A stretch of 64,000 nt of DNA, from assembly GCA_022419385.1 (NCBI GenBank), contig JAJUBI010000004.1:248001-312000 (forward strand), written 5' to 3'. Shown here in pieces: positions 1 through 11,890 of the stretch. The translations under genes were made by a program, and so were the position numbers. Source of the DNA: Paraconiothyrium sp. Pb-2020 (lineage: Eukaryota; Ascomycota; Dothideomycetes; Pleosporales; Didymosphaeriaceae). Below the pieces are notes generated by a model, which made no database searches, had not been told where the DNA came from, and saw nothing but the letters and a program-made list of their open reading frames with translations. Each line of letters starts with the position of its first letter. The stretch's first letter is position 1.

Positions 1-530
1 TAGGATTTATAATAAATAAAGCCCTTATACCTAGGTAAGTAAAATAGGTATAGACCCTATTAACTTATAATTTTAAGATTATATACACCTAAGGGACAGA
101 AAACCTTTAAGTAGACACCTTAAGTAGGAGACCTAACTTATAAGAAAAAGCTAAGGTATTAGAGGCCCTACTCTAATTTAATAAAGATAGTACTATTATC
201 TATAATATACTAAAATTAGTAGTAATATAGAAACCTAGACTAGTACATAGCACAACTAGATTAAGAAAGAGATAGTAATTAGTAATAAGAATATAAATTA
301 CCTACCTATAGAAACAAAGTATAAGATTAATATTTATAAAGTCTTTAATAGAATCTTTATTTCTACTAAAATTTAATATAAGTTTATAAGATAATTCTAT
401 AAAGCACCAGCACACAGCTACTAAGGAATTAAATAAATATTAGAATAAATAATAAGGGATTACTACTTCCCTTAAGCCTAATAAATAGTTATAGAAGTCT
501 TATATAATTATACTAACTATTACTAAAATA
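1..530 (+). mobile_element. Gypsy-1 fragment (RNase H to integrase zinc finger)
   Basis: This stretch runs collinear with positions 5462-5992 of the full Gypsy-1 copy A, so it is the end of the RNase H domain and the start of integrase. It is cut off by the window edge on the left. At about 530 the match stops abruptly inside the His2-Cys2 zinc-finger region and Gypsy-2 sequence begins, with a few shared A/T bases at the join. It is full of TAA/TAG codons and cannot encode protein. The identification rests on side-by-side reading of two copies in this window, which agree along the whole length. Confidence 0.85.
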
Positions 531-609
531 AAGAATTACTTCTCTTTCTCTACTTAAGTAATCTTAAGATAAAAGTAAGTAACCTTAGCTTTTATAAAAA
601 AAAAAGTAA
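531..609 (+). mobile_element. Gypsy-2 fragment (3' region)
   Basis: About 80 bp matching positions 24,893-24,975 of Gypsy-2 copy E, in the region between pol and the 3' LTR. It lies immediately left of the first base of Gypsy-1 copy G. The last five bases before G are AGTAA; the matching site in E reads AGAGTAAG, so G probably inserted here. The right-hand partner of this target duplication has been lost with the 5' half of G. Confidence 0.7.
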
Positions 610-696
610 TGTAATGGGGCCTCCTTATTACTATAGTAAGCCGCGGCCTAGTTAGGGTTCTAGTAAGAGATAAGTAGCGTGTAGGGTTATATAAAT
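610..696 (-). repeat. 3' LTR of Gypsy-1 copy G, first part
   Basis: The start TGTAATGGGGCC matches the LTR ends of copy F (TGTAACGGGGCC at 35,591). The conserved block AGCCGCGGCCTAGTTAGGGTT follows. The LTR is interrupted after 696 by transposon X1. Positions 689-696 (ATATAAAT) are the left target duplication of X1. Confidence 0.8.
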
Positions 697-835
697 TACA
701 CTAGTAAATGGGTTATAGTTGGGGTGTGGTTGGGTTGGCTTATGTAAGACCCGACCCCAACCTTAACTTAGACCTATACTAAAAAATATAGCATAGGTTT
801 AGGTTATAGGTAGAGTTGTATAGACACTAGGTTAT
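697..835 (+). repeat. Left terminal region of transposon X1
   Basis: A terminal module rich in GGTT/GGGTT words. It contains an imperfect palindrome at about 726-760 centred on GGCTTATGTAAGACC, and is one of the more GC-rich stretches of the window. The same module appears inverted at the far end of X2 (42,756-42,877). The opposite end of X contains related words (GGTTAGCTTATATAAGACC), so both ends share subterminal repeats, as is usual for hAT transposase binding regions. Confidence 0.7.
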
Positions 836-1198
836 AGTTAGGTTACTAGTGCGTGTATTAAAAGTAGTAAATATACATTTACTACAAATAATTATAATAA
901 TTATAACTTAATACATTATATTATTATAGGTAATTATTATAGTATATAGGTAGACAGCCTTGTATTAGGGTATATATATATTCTAGTATCTAATAAAGTT
1001 AAGCTAGTATCTTAAGAGTCTTACCCTAACACTGTAAATACCTAAGACCCTATATAGGGTGTACTATATAAAGCTTCTAAATTATATAAAGTTACTTTAC
1101 CTCTTTAATTAAGGAAGCTCCTAAAATCTGTAAAATTACTCTACTTTTTTAGATAGTAGAGTGTAAGCTAAGAGTCCTTCTTTTAAATAGTTACTTAC
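836..1198 (+). mobile_element. Internal part of X1, left of copy A
   Basis: Collinear, inverted, with 35,212-35,575 of X2. The part nearest copy A (about 1140-1198) is the antisense of the downstream extension of the histone H3-like frame. The remainder has no recognisable gene. Positions 1194-1198 (CTTAC) are the left target duplication of Gypsy-1 copy A. Confidence 0.7.
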
Positions 1199-1681
1199 TG
1201 TTACGGCTGCTACGCCGCAACGGAATTATAGGAACCAACGTAATGGCAGCAGCGACTAGTTAGATTACATAGATAAGTATTATAATTACAGGTCAGATGC
1301 TGAGCATAATATGGACATATAATTAGGGTTATGTAATTAGATCTGTGGATCTGTAAGTGCTAAGGATACAGAGCCATAGAGCTAGAATTTATAGATCTAT
1401 ATAAATCTGCAGATAGAGCCTACAGAGCCTAGGTTTGATAGTAGTATATAGAATAACGGGTTACTACTAGTAATCCTTTATTGTTAATCTATAATACAGC
1501 TTACTATATCTAGTTTTCTTACAGAAGATTACCCTTAAGTCTTTAGCAATACATTCTTATTGTAGTAATTAATTAACGCTTAAACCCCTATGTAACTTAT
1601 ACAACCCTACACACTACTTATCTCTTACTAGAACCCTAACTAGGCTGCAGCTTACTATAGTGTTAAGAAGGCCCTATTACA
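1199..1681 (+). repeat. 5' LTR of Gypsy-1 copy A
   Basis: 483 bp, beginning TGTTACGGCTGC and ending GTTA/ATTACA. It pairs with the 3' LTR at 7854-8336, of identical length. Differences between the two are mostly C/T and G/A, as RIP predicts. The internal region starts CTTTAATAATCATG; I cannot assign the primer tRNA. Confidence 0.9.
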
Positions 1682-1742
1682 CTTTAATAATCATGTTTTA
1701 AGAGTCTCTATAGGTATGTACCTAAGTTACCCTTACTAAATA

Positions 1743-4700
1743 ATGGCTTCTACAGTGAACCAACTAACATTATTAGACCTAACGGATCTAGTCCAGATAA
1801 AGAAACAACTTAACCACCTAAATAAAGAAAACTAAAGGTAAAAGGATGCCTATAATAAGTTAGTAGAATAAGTAAGAGCTATGTTAGAAGGGAAGAGAGA
1901 AGAGGCTAATAAAATAATAAAGAAATAAATTTAGCAAATAGAGCTTAGAATAAGGAGTAGACCCTTAAAACTGCTAATCTAGAAAAATTTAATAGAATAA
2001 GGACTAAGCTTAGGGGTTCCTAGCCTCTATATCCCTCTATTTAGATTTAAATTAAGAATACCTTAGAGAAGAAGATCAGAAAGTGGCTTATATAGTAACT
2101 TACTTTACAGGTAAGGCAATGGACTGTTTAACAGTTATCTTACAGACTAGAGGGCAAACTAAGTAGATAACTAAAAATAGAAACTAATCTTATCTTTGCA
2201 AGTTATGCTTATTTTAAGTAAAAACTCTAACTAACCTTTAGTAATATTAATGCGGAACGCATAGCTAAACAAAAACTCTTAAAGCTCTAATAAACTAAGA
2301 TAGTAGCAGCCTATATATTAGTTTAAACAGCTGGCTAACAAGGTTTAGACTATAAAAATAGGTCCTAATACAAAAGTTCTATAAAGGGCTTAAGTTAGAT
2401 ATTAGGTACAAAATAATTAGGATAGAGAAACTAACAACTCTATCTATAATAATTAAATAAGCTGTCTAAGTAGACAATAAGTTATTCCTATAGAAATAAG
2501 ATAATAAAGAAGAAAGCAACACAGTGTAAATAGCTAAAACTATAAAACCTATAATAAAGGGGATCTAATGGTCTTAGATGCCAATAAAGAAAAGGGATTA
2601 AGTTAGGACGCAATAAAGAAAAAGTAATATAAGAAAGGCACTTACTTTAGCTGTAGTAAGAAGGGCCACATAGCTAGAAACTGCCTAAGTAAAAGCTAGG
2701 AAAAGTCTGTAAAAGGTACTAAGGAGGAACTAAAGAAGCAGGAAACCTTAAAGGAAACTAAAGAAAAACTAGCTAGCAGTAAGAAATATAAGGCCACCTA
2801 TTAGGCTAAGTGTTCCTAAGATATATATATATTACACATAAAGATAAAAAAGAACACAGGATACTGGCCTACAGAAGAAAGGCTAGCAGTAACTTAGAAA
2901 GGCTAGATAATTCTATAGCTAGAGAAGCAAAACGCCCAAGTCTTAGGATTCTATAATACTAAAGATTTAGAAAGCAAATTCGACAATAACAAAGAAGATA
3001 GCAACTTAGATAAATTAATAAATACCCTATTCTAGTTAACCTTAAAAGGAGATAAACCCTTCTCCTTATTACTAGTATAAAAGGCACTAGTGTCCCCCGG
3101 TAAAAAAGTCTGCATAGGAGGAATTAAATATTTCTAGCCTACAGAACTAACGTATAAAGCAGCTAGACCAGTTAAGACTAAAAATATATAATAAATAATT
3201 AAAGGCCTACGCTTCTACCATAAGAATTTGTATAGGGAAACTATCTATAAGGTTTACAAAAACTAGAAGATCTAGTTTCTATAAAATACAAAGTTTACAA
3301 GCTTTAATAAATAGGTGGAATAAAACATAGTTCTAGTAAGGGAAATGCTGAATAAATAAGAGTGGGCTTAGATTACTAATAAAATTAAATAGGTAGACGA
3401 AGCTTACACACCTTAAGTTATAATAAAGTACTAGATCCTAATTAAAGAAGAATACTTAGATAAGCCAGTAAAACTAATTAAAAGAGATAACCCCTAAACA
3501 CTAACTAAACACCTAGCATATTATAAGTTATTATAGACATTATATATTATAGACGACTGCCTAATACACCTAATTCTAAAAAGAAAATATTACGCCTTTC
3601 TAATATAGGTAATAGACAACCCCCATAATAACCTTATCCTAAGGGACGAAGTACACAGGTGGCACCTAGAAAAGAAGTATAGGGGATACCTAGTATTAGC
3701 CCCTAAACCCCTCTTACTAATTAAATATGTAAAAAAGTAACCTTAGTATAAGTGCCCTAAGAATAAGTGCCCTTAGCATATAGCTAAGAAGATATAGATA
3801 AAGTATTAGCTAAAAGGCAAGAAAGCCTTAAAAGGTATATAGGGACTACATATTATAATTTAAGGAGAATACTAAGGAAAACTAATTAAAGTAATAATTA
3901 ATAGTAGAGTAACGCGAAACTTTATCTCTAAGGACTTTATAGAGAATAAAGGGCTCTACTATACTAATAAAACAAAGAAAAGGACCCTGTTTAATATTAA
4001 GGGACTGCCTTTTTAGAAACAAATTTACATAGAAATAACGCTAGGAACCTTCCTATCTAAGAGACTAGTTATTAACAACTTTATTATAGACTTAGCCAAG
4101 ATAGATAATTAGCAAGATGTAATTCTAGAAATGCTATAGCTAAGCCAGGTTAACCTAACCATCTACTAGGGAACGAAATAAGTCCAATACCTATATTGGC
4201 TGGCAGCCAATAAGGAACTCACCCTAGGGATACTAAATTAATACTAGAGATTTACAGACATCTTTAATAAACTAGAAGAATACCTTCCAGAACATGCTAA
4301 ATAAGACTGTAAGATTAGACTAGAGGAAGAAAAACAACCTACATAAGGACTAGTATATAAAATAACTAAATAAGAACTTAAGGTTACTAAATAATATATT
4401 AAGAATAACCTTAAATAGAAATATATTAGGCCTTCTTAGTCCTCTGCTGCTCACGGGGTCACCTTTACAGAAAAGAAAGATAACCCGGAACTATAGTTCT
4501 GTATTAACTTTAGAAAAATAAATGCAATTATAATTAAGGATAGGTACCTATTACTCTTAATATTAAATCTATAAGACTAACTCTAAGACGCAAAGATCTT
4601 TACCTACTTAAATATAAAAAACGCGTACCACTAAATTAGGATAAAGGAAGGTAAGGAATAGAAAACCGCCTTTAGAATAAAGTTAGGGCTATTTAAGTAT

Positions 4701-7260
4701 AATATTATGCCCTTTAGGCTTACTAACGCCCCAGCTATCTTTTAGAAATAAATTAACACTATGCTCTAAGAATGCATTAGTAAGTATGCTATAGTATATC
4801 TAGATAATATCTTAATATACTTAAATAATAAATAAGACCACTAAAAGTATATAGAAGAAGTACTAAACTATATAAGTAAGGCTAAGCTATACCTAAAGCT
4901 CAAAAAATGCAAATTCTATATTACTTAAACTATTTTTCTAGGGTTTGTAGTAGAACCTAGGAAGCTTAAGATTGAGCAAATAAAACTGTAAGAGATTTTA
5001 AACTAGGGAAAACTAGAAAATATTAAGAATGTCTAATCCTTTCTAGATTTTGCAACTATTGGAAGTTTATTCTAGACTAATAAAGATAACAGAGCCCCTT
5101 ATAAGGCTAATAAAGAAAGAAGTACCCTTTAAATAGATAGACAAATGCTAATAAGTAATAGATTAACTTAAAGAAGAATTTGCTAAGGAACCTATCTTAT
5201 AAATCTTTAACCCCTGCTATTCTACTATATTAGAGACAAATATATTAAATTTTACTATAGGAGCATGCCTACTCCAGCAAGATCTAGAAATAGATAAAAA
5301 ACACCTATGCAGCTATTACTTCTAAAAAATATAAAAGGCTAAACTTAACTATAATATCTATAATAAGAAAATGTTAGTAATAGTTAAAGTGTTTAAGGAA
5401 TAGAGGACTTACCTCTAAGGTATAAAATACTAAACGCCGGTCTTTTTAGACTATAAGAATTTAACAGAATTTATAATAAATAAGGCCCTTATACCCTAGT
5501 AAGTAAGGTAGGCATAAACCCTATTAATATACAATTTTAAGATTATACATACCTAAGGAACAGAAAACCTTTAGGCGGACGCCTTAAGTAGAAGACCTAA
5601 CCTATAAGGAAAAGCTAAGGTATTAGGGGCCCTGCTTTAATTTAATAAGGACAGTACTATTATTTATAACATACTAAAGCTAGCAGTAATAATAGAAACC
5701 TAGACTAGTACATAGCATAATTGGATCAAGAAAGAAATAGCAATTAGTAATAAAAACACAAGCCACCTACCTATAGGAATAAGGTATAAGGATAATATTT
5801 ATAAGGTCTTTAATAAGATCTTTGTCCCTGCCAAAATTTAATATAAGTTTATGAGACAATTCTATAAGGCACCGGTACACAGCCACTAAGGAATTAAATA
5901 AATGTTAAAATAACTACTAAGGGACTACTACTTCCCTTAAGCCTAATAAATAGTTACAGAAGTCTTACGCAACTGTGCTGACTGCTACTAAAATAAACTA
6001 AATAGGTACACGCTATACAGATAACTATAACCTATAGAAGTTCCTAATTAACTATAGGGTATAGTTATAATGGACTTTATCACAGGATTACTAAAATCCA
6101 AAGACCCAGACAACAAGGTAAAATATAATAGAATTATAGTTATTATTAATAAAGTAACCAAGTACGCATACTTCTTACTATATAAAGAGGTTAGTAAAGT
6201 AGAGTACATAGCCTTTTACTTTATTTCTATAGTAATAGCACAACATAGAGCTCTAGATAAAATTATTATAAATAGAGATATTTGCTTCACATCTAAGTTC
6301 TAGTAAATAGCATTTGCCCTTATAGGCATTAAGCACAGTATGTTAATAGCCTATTATCTACAAATAGATAGGCAGACGGAATAAATAAACTAAATAGTAA
6401 AATAGTTTCTTAGGTGTTACCTAAACTATTAATAAAATAACTAAGTAAAGTTACTCCCTATAGCATAACTAGCCTATAACAGCTTATAATATAGCGCTAC
6501 TAGAGTTTCACCATTCTTTATAAACTACAGATTCAACCCAGTAGCCTACTAAGTACCTAGAACTATGAGGTCTTAGAGCACAGATAGAGAATAATAGGCT
6601 AAGAAAATTACGCGAATTTACAGCTAACTCTAGTAAGACGCCATATTTCTATAAGAAAAAATAGGGAAATACTATAATCTTAAGCATAAGCCTACACCTA
6701 CACTAGAGAAGGGAGAGAAAGTCTAGCTACTATAAAAAAATATTGCTAGTAAATAACTATTAAACAAACTAGACTACCTAAAGATTAGACTATACAAAGT
6801 TCTAGAACAAATTACTCTAGTTTTATTTAAATTACAACTCCCAAACAGCATAAAGATACACCTAGTATTTTATATGGCTCTCTTAGAGAAGGGACTATAG
6901 GACGCAGAACCCACAGTCTATAAAGTAGATATATATAGAGAATAGTAAGAAGAATAAGAAGTAGTAAGCATTAATAGACACTAACTAGTAAATAGTTAGA
7001 ATTACTATAAAGTTAAATAGCTAGGACGCGACAAGAAAGAAAACTTATAGAATAATACCTAGAAACTAGAAAGTAACCTTAACTGCCCTAAGAAGTTAGA
7101 GGAATATTAACTAAACTAATCTCTTAAAGAAAGCCTAGAGACATTAGACTAAGAGCTAGACTACTTTATAGCAAACTATAAAGATTACTACTATTAGAGA
7201 AGGTGTAAGCAGCGTCTTAAAAGACTACTTCACCCTTCTTAGAACTATTCTATAGACTAG
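1743..7260 (+). pseudogene. gag-pol relic of Gypsy-1 copy A (with chromodomain)
   Basis: The reading frame opens at an intact ATG (1743) with MASTVNQLTLLDL. A CCHC zinc knuckle lies at about 2643-2685, its first Cys now Tyr. The aspartic protease DSGAT motif at about 3893-3910 reads NSRVT. The reverse transcriptase YLDD box at about 4794-4820 reads YLDN. RNase H follows at about 5220-5480, the integrase His2-Cys2 finger at about 5870-5990 and the integrase core from 6058. A chromodomain at about 6940-7110 has the YxVKxxG core and the following NTWK-like stretch, with Trp codons now TAG. A further frame to about 7260 may be the true C-terminus and would overlap the antisense gene. Stops are TAA/TAG only, plus some frame changes. 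In life this polyprotein would copy and integrate the element; the chromodomain normally tethers integrase to chromatin marks. Confidence 0.85.
6070..6303 (+). pseudogene. Surviving open stretch of Gypsy-1 integrase core
   Basis: This 77-codon open frame is a piece of the integrase core that escaped stop codons by chance. It begins with MDFITGL, the hallmark of the first catalytic Asp in Gypsy integrases, and ends near IINRDICFTS. There the second catalytic Asp of the expected (T/S)DRD motif has become Asn. It is not an independent gene, because both sides continue in the same domain with stops. The matching piece in copy F is at 37,640-37,870 on the minus strand. Confidence 0.85.
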
Positions 7261-7748
7261 CGGCCCTTAGTTCTGCTTCTTCCTAATCTAGCTTAGCCTC
7301 TAGAAATGCTAACTAATAATCCTCCTGTCTATTAAGAAGTTCCTTCTGTTTCTGCAACTGTAATATCTTTAAATGGGCATTAGCTAAATGCTAGGTAGTA
7401 GTAGTAGTAGTATCTAGGGCATCTTTCTAGGCCTTCTTAGCCTTAATAAGTTTAGCTAGAATTTTGGCTTAGGAACGACTAGTGTTGCGCACTATAAATA
7501 GTTAATATAGACAAAATTATAGTAGTAGATAACGTACTCTTAGCTACTAAGATACTATTAATATTATAAGAACCTTAGATATTTAAATAAATATAAGCTT
7601 TGTAAGTAGGACGCCTAGGTATATCCTATAAAGAAAGTTTACAGTTAATCTGTAATTAATTACAGCAAGAATAAGGCATGACAAGAAATCTGCAGCAGCC
7701 AATTTTATTAGTAAGCACAAGTTATTTGTTGGTTTTATAAGAAGGTAT
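7200..7748 (-). pseudogene. Antisense accessory gene of copy A: six-Cys module plus charged helix
   Basis: Lies between pol and the 3' LTR, on the strand opposite to pol. The start codon (7748) is now ATA. Residues about 26-58 show the spacing C-x2-C-x6-C-x12-C-x2-C-x8-C. In this copy the second and third positions are still Cys and the others Tyr (TGT/TGC to TAT/TAC). A 46-bp intron at 7492-7537 starts GTACGT, contains ATTAAC and ends TATAG. Splicing it joins the module in frame to a Lys/Glu/Ala-rich stretch with many TAG codons where Gln is expected, probably a coiled coil. Spacing and layout resemble fungal Zn(II)2Cys6 proteins. Function unknown; the end is not certain. Confidence 0.65.
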
Positions 7749-7837
7749 AAAGGGCAATAATAACCTAACTTATAATAGGGACAGCCCTGCTAATATAGTA
7801 TGACCCCTGTAATAGATTAATCTTTAGGCCAAAGATA

Positions 7838-7853
7838 TAGAAGGGGGAGATGG
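7838..7853 (+). other. Polypurine tract of copy A
   Basis: AGAAGGGGGAGATGG directly precedes the 3' LTR. It is the expected primer site for plus-strand DNA synthesis and marks the element as plus-strand. The same tract appears inverted next to the left LTRs of F (36,091) and G (33,158). Confidence 0.8.
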
Positions 7854-8336
7854 TATTACAGCTGCTATGCTATAATAGAATTACAGGAACTAATATAATG
7901 GCAGCAGCAACTAGTTAGATTACATAGATGAGTATTATAATTACAGGTTAAATACTAAGCATAATATGGATACGTAATTAGGGTTATATAATTAGATCTG
8001 TGGATTTGTGAGTGCTAAGGATACAGAGCCATAGAGCCAGAATCTGTAAATCTATATAAATCTGCAGATAGAGCCTACAGAGCCTAGGTTAGATAGCAGT
8101 ATATAGAATAACGGGTTACTACTAGTAATCCCTTATTATTAATCCACAATACAGCTTACTGCATCTAGTTTCCTTACAGAAGATTACCCTTAAGTCTTTG
8201 GTAACATATTCTTATTGTAGTGATTAATTAACGCTTAAACCCCTATGTGATTTACATAACCCTACACGCTACTTATCTCTTACTAGAACCCCAACTGGGC
8301 CGCAGCTTGCCACAGTGTTAAGAAGGCCCCGTTACA
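7854..8336 (+). repeat. 3' LTR of Gypsy-1 copy A
   Basis: 483 bp, beginning TATTACAGCTGC (RIP-altered TGTTACGGCTGC) and ending GTTACA. It is followed at once by the right copy of the CTTAC target duplication. Confidence 0.9.
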
Positions 8337-8341
8337 CTTAC

Positions 8342-8785
8342 TTTATATAAATAGTATTTATATTGCAGTCTATTTATATTAGTATATAAATTAGACAATA
8401 TTGTTAGGAAATATACCCTTAAAATAACTAATAATAAATACCTCTATAAATTCTTAAATAGCTAATAGTATAGTACTCTAAAAGCATATATCTATATTAC
8501 TATATTTATAGGTAATCTCTCTTATAAGGCGCGCAAATAGAATCTTATAATAAAGTAAATTAGTACTCTTTTAGTACTTTTTAATCTCTTAAAGCATAAT
8601 AGCTGCAGCTTATTAGTATATAACTATAATTAAGTACTGTAATTACTTACTTCTAGATTTATAGCAGAAAGCCCTTTTAGGCTTCTTACTAGTATAAGGG
8701 TTTATAGTACTACTCTTATATATAGTCTTCTTAGCTAAACCCTTCTTAAGCTCCTTACTACTAGTTACTAGCTTCTTAGATACAG
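8342..8785 (-). pseudogene. Histone H3-like relic in X1 (middle part)
   Basis: Inverted copy of the H3-like frame seen more fully at 34,722-35,211 in X2. Read on the minus strand it carries the tail, the KKYxKS and LIREI blocks, FxSTVLLAI and the following histone-fold helices. The frame is broken twice by later insertions. Copy A entered at 8337-8341, near the C-terminal end, and Y1 entered at 8786, within the N-terminal tail. The first dozen or so codons therefore now lie 23.7 kb away at 32,470-32,512. Comparing the two X copies shows the same protein in both, with RIP-type differences. It cannot be expressed. Confidence 0.75.
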
Positions 8786-8830
8786 CAGTACCCTTTTTAG
8801 GCTACTTTTATACAGTACCCTTTATAGGCC
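8786..8830 (+). repeat. Direct repeat at the 5' end of Y1
   Basis: CAGTACCCTTT followed by TAGGC occurs at 8786 and again at 8813. Short subterminal repeats of this kind are common transposase binding sites. In Y2 the outer copy is CAGTGCCCTTCTTAGGC. Confidence 0.5.
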
Positions 8831-9479
8831 TAGTTCTTAATATTTTAAATATATAGGTGTAAAGGTATAGGTTATATTAGTATTAATTTACGCATAATTT
8901 AGTTGCAGCTATTATAAATAGCTGTTATAAAGTAGAGTATAGAGTAGAAGAAAATAGTATTTAATTTTAATTAGTTTAGCTGCTAGCGCTATAACTATAT
9001 TATATAATTATACTAGAGCTATAGCCACATTATATAAGTAAGTATATATAGGGTAGTTACTAGTATTAATTTCTACCCTCTTTACTAACAACCTACCTCT
9101 ATTATTATAGATATTTATAACAGCAACGCAATTATAGATATAACTATAATTAAATAAAAGCCTCTATATAATAGCAATAGCCCTAAGGGGTTGCTGCTAA
9201 CGCAGAAGATCTAAATTCTACTAGAATTTACTAAAGAAGAGTAGCGCCAGCGTACTAAGGTAATTAGTATATATTTTTACTATTAATAGTATATACTAAC
9301 TAGTGCAGGGCTTTGTAACTAAGAAAGATAAGATTTATAGTATATTAGTGCAACGCGGTTAAGGAGGGTTATAGTAAGATTACTCTATAAATCTAAATAT
9401 TACCTATAAGGGTTAACTTAGCTCCTCTAAGCATACAATCTTACAGCAAAATTATACTACTATAATAAGTATAGAGGAG

Positions 9480-11885
9480 AAAGTAATAATAAAAGCTAGT
9501 GTAGTAGACTAGATAGTAAAATACTAATTAAATAAGAAGCTTAGGAAGGCTAACTAAAATAAGAGTAATATATTACTTAAGAAAGAGAAGCTAGTAGAGT
9601 AATATTTCTATATAAAAAAGAGTAGTAAGTTATTACAGCTATTTATTATATACCTCTACTAATTAGCTATAGCTAAATAGCTACAAAGTAAACTTAATTA
9701 TATCTATAAGAAGTAAAAAGAGCTTAACCTAGAAGTCTATTAATATTGCTATACTAATGTCCTTAGTAAGATATTATAAGTAGAAGATAGCCCCTAAAAT
9801 AATATTTCAAGTTACTTAGTTCTTTATATATATAGTTCTAGCAGTGTATTTAAGAGGATAATATATTATACCTATAGTAAAGAATTAGCTAAGCTTAATA
9901 TAGACTTATTTAAGAACTAAGAAGCTAGACATAAATAAGAGATATTTATAGAGGGTCTATTACTAGTAGAATTAGCAATTATTATAAATAATAACTAAAA
10001 GTAAGTTTATAATAGTTTTTTATTATATATATATACTAATTTTTATAGGCAACGTAAGCCTACGCCTATTATTAACCTTCTTAGTAATAACAATATAGAA
10101 CTTTATGTATACAAGCCCTATATTAAGGGTAAGAGTAATAATAAATGTAAGGAAAAGGTAGAGAAGTATAAGGATTTAGAGATTAATATATACTATAATT
10201 TACTAGGTAATAAGTATAAGACAGATAAGTAATAGGCTAAGGTATAGATAGAGCTAAAGGTAGAGGTAGAGGTAAGAGATAAAAATACTATATCTAATAG
10301 TACTTTTAAGGAATTTACTAACTTTAAAGGCTTTTCTAATAATAATAGATAAGATAGAGTATATAGTTAGCACTGGTCCAGATTAGAATTATTAGTATTT
10401 ATTATAATGCGTAATTATATCTAATTAGGATTCTTAGTAATTATTATAATTAATAATTATATAACTGTGCGTATTCTAAAACTCTAATAAAAACTCTGCT
10501 TATGTTAGGCTCTTAACTGTAATAATATACCTAATTAGATTAATAGCTTCTATAATAAGAATAAGGTATTTAATTTATAGAAATAAGGTATTAATTTTAA
10601 CTTATACTTAGATAATACGCGTATTATTAGTAATTATAATTATAGTAAACTTATAAAATAGGTGTAATAGACTAGTAATAGAACTTACTTTTAATCTTAA
10701 TAATATTAATTTCTAGCTATAAGGTCTAATTATTATAGCATTTTATTATAGTATTTACTATTAGTTAATATATCTAATTAACTTAGTAAGTTTTCTAAGC
10801 GTAAGCTACGTACTCTACTTCTAGAAATATTATACTAGTTTAAGTTTACTGCTTTCTAGCAAGTGCAGGGTAAAGAATTAAGGCTAGTTAAGTTAGTTAA
10901 GTTTCCCTTTACATATATTAGGAAGGATAAAGAGAAGTAGATAGTATCTATATAAAATAAGTAGTAGAAAACTACTAAATAGGTAGATTATACTACTAAT
11001 AGTTCTATCTACTAGAATTTACCTACGCGTTCTAGTAAAATATAGAAATAGTTTAGGGAGGCTATAGAGTATATAACTAAATACCTATATATATTCTATT
11101 TTAGATATGGACTTGTCCTCTAGTATCTAAATAGAAAAACTACTATATTACAGTAGGGTATTAGTACTAAACACCTTATAAACTATATAGCTACCTAGTT
11201 ATATATAACTATAGTTACGCCTATCTATAAGACACTATTTACCCCTACTATTATTTCTTAATACTATACTAATCTTCTAGCTTATTTTACCTCTAGTTTT
11301 AAACAAGAGCTTGTCTAGGTAGTAATTAATAGTAACTAGCCCTTTTAAATAATTAAACAACCCTTATTTTACCGCTTTATCTAATTTTTCTAACCTAATG
11401 CTGTAATAATTAGCTGTTATAAATTTAAATAATAGTTTTAAAACTAATTATATAATACTAAGGCTTCTATTCTTAACAACCTTAGTAAAATAACAAAGCT
11501 ATTAGTAGTAATTAATAAATAAAGTATAGTAAACTACCTTAGCTTTTTATAGTAAAAGGTTACTATATTAACTATAACTAGTAACTTTAAAAAAGCTACT
11601 AGATTTTATCCCTATATAAGTTAGTATACTAGCACAACCTTACAAGGCCTCTTATAGTGCTAACTAATATAGGTACTAAATTATAACTGCTTACTATTAT
11701 ATATAATAATGCTAGAAATAATAGTACGCTTACCTATACACTATAAGAGAAGCTACTATATAAGAATATTACTAGAATTCTAATAAGAATATAATTTTAT
11801 ATATAGCCTATATTATTAATCTTATTATATAGAATATATCTAGTACCTTAAGCTTACAGCATCTACTAAGCTTTAGATAGAGAGA
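9480..11885 (+). pseudogene. Y1 long reading frame, N-terminal and central part
   Basis: From about 9480 I can follow long runs of one frame in which the only stops are TAA and TAG, the mark of a gene destroyed by RIP. It encodes a Lys- and Gln-rich first part, with a possible coiled coil around 9.5-9.7 kb. A section around 11,280-11,380 reads like the region before the first catalytic block of hAT transposases (hydrophobic-N-x-PF-x-hydrophobic then PLFYRFI). The frame reaches copy D at 11,886 and continues after it at 26,280. I do not recognise the first 300 or so codons, which might be a separate gene. The transposase call depends mainly on the C-terminal part. Confidence 0.45.
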
Positions 11886-11890
11886 CTTTA

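Larger units (their letters stand above)
1199..8336 (+). mobile_element. Gypsy-1 copy A, full-length chromovirus (dead)
   Basis: A complete Ty3/Gypsy element of 7138 bp. It has two 483-bp LTRs, a CTTAC duplication on both sides (1194-1198 and 8337-8341), gag and pol in the plus direction, a C-terminal chromodomain and a polypurine tract directly before the 3' LTR. An extra gene lies on the opposite strand between pol and the 3' LTR. It inserted into transposon X1, inside the histone H3-like frame. RIP has inactivated it: start, catalytic and zinc-binding codons are mutated and stop codons occur every few codons. It is the best reference for Gypsy-1 in the plus orientation. Confidence 0.9.

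Noticed and set aside
1682..1742. Primer-binding site of copy A
   Set aside because: The sequence after the LTR (CTTTAATAATCATG) is conserved with F, but I cannot match it confidently to a tRNA 3' end from memory, so no site is claimed.
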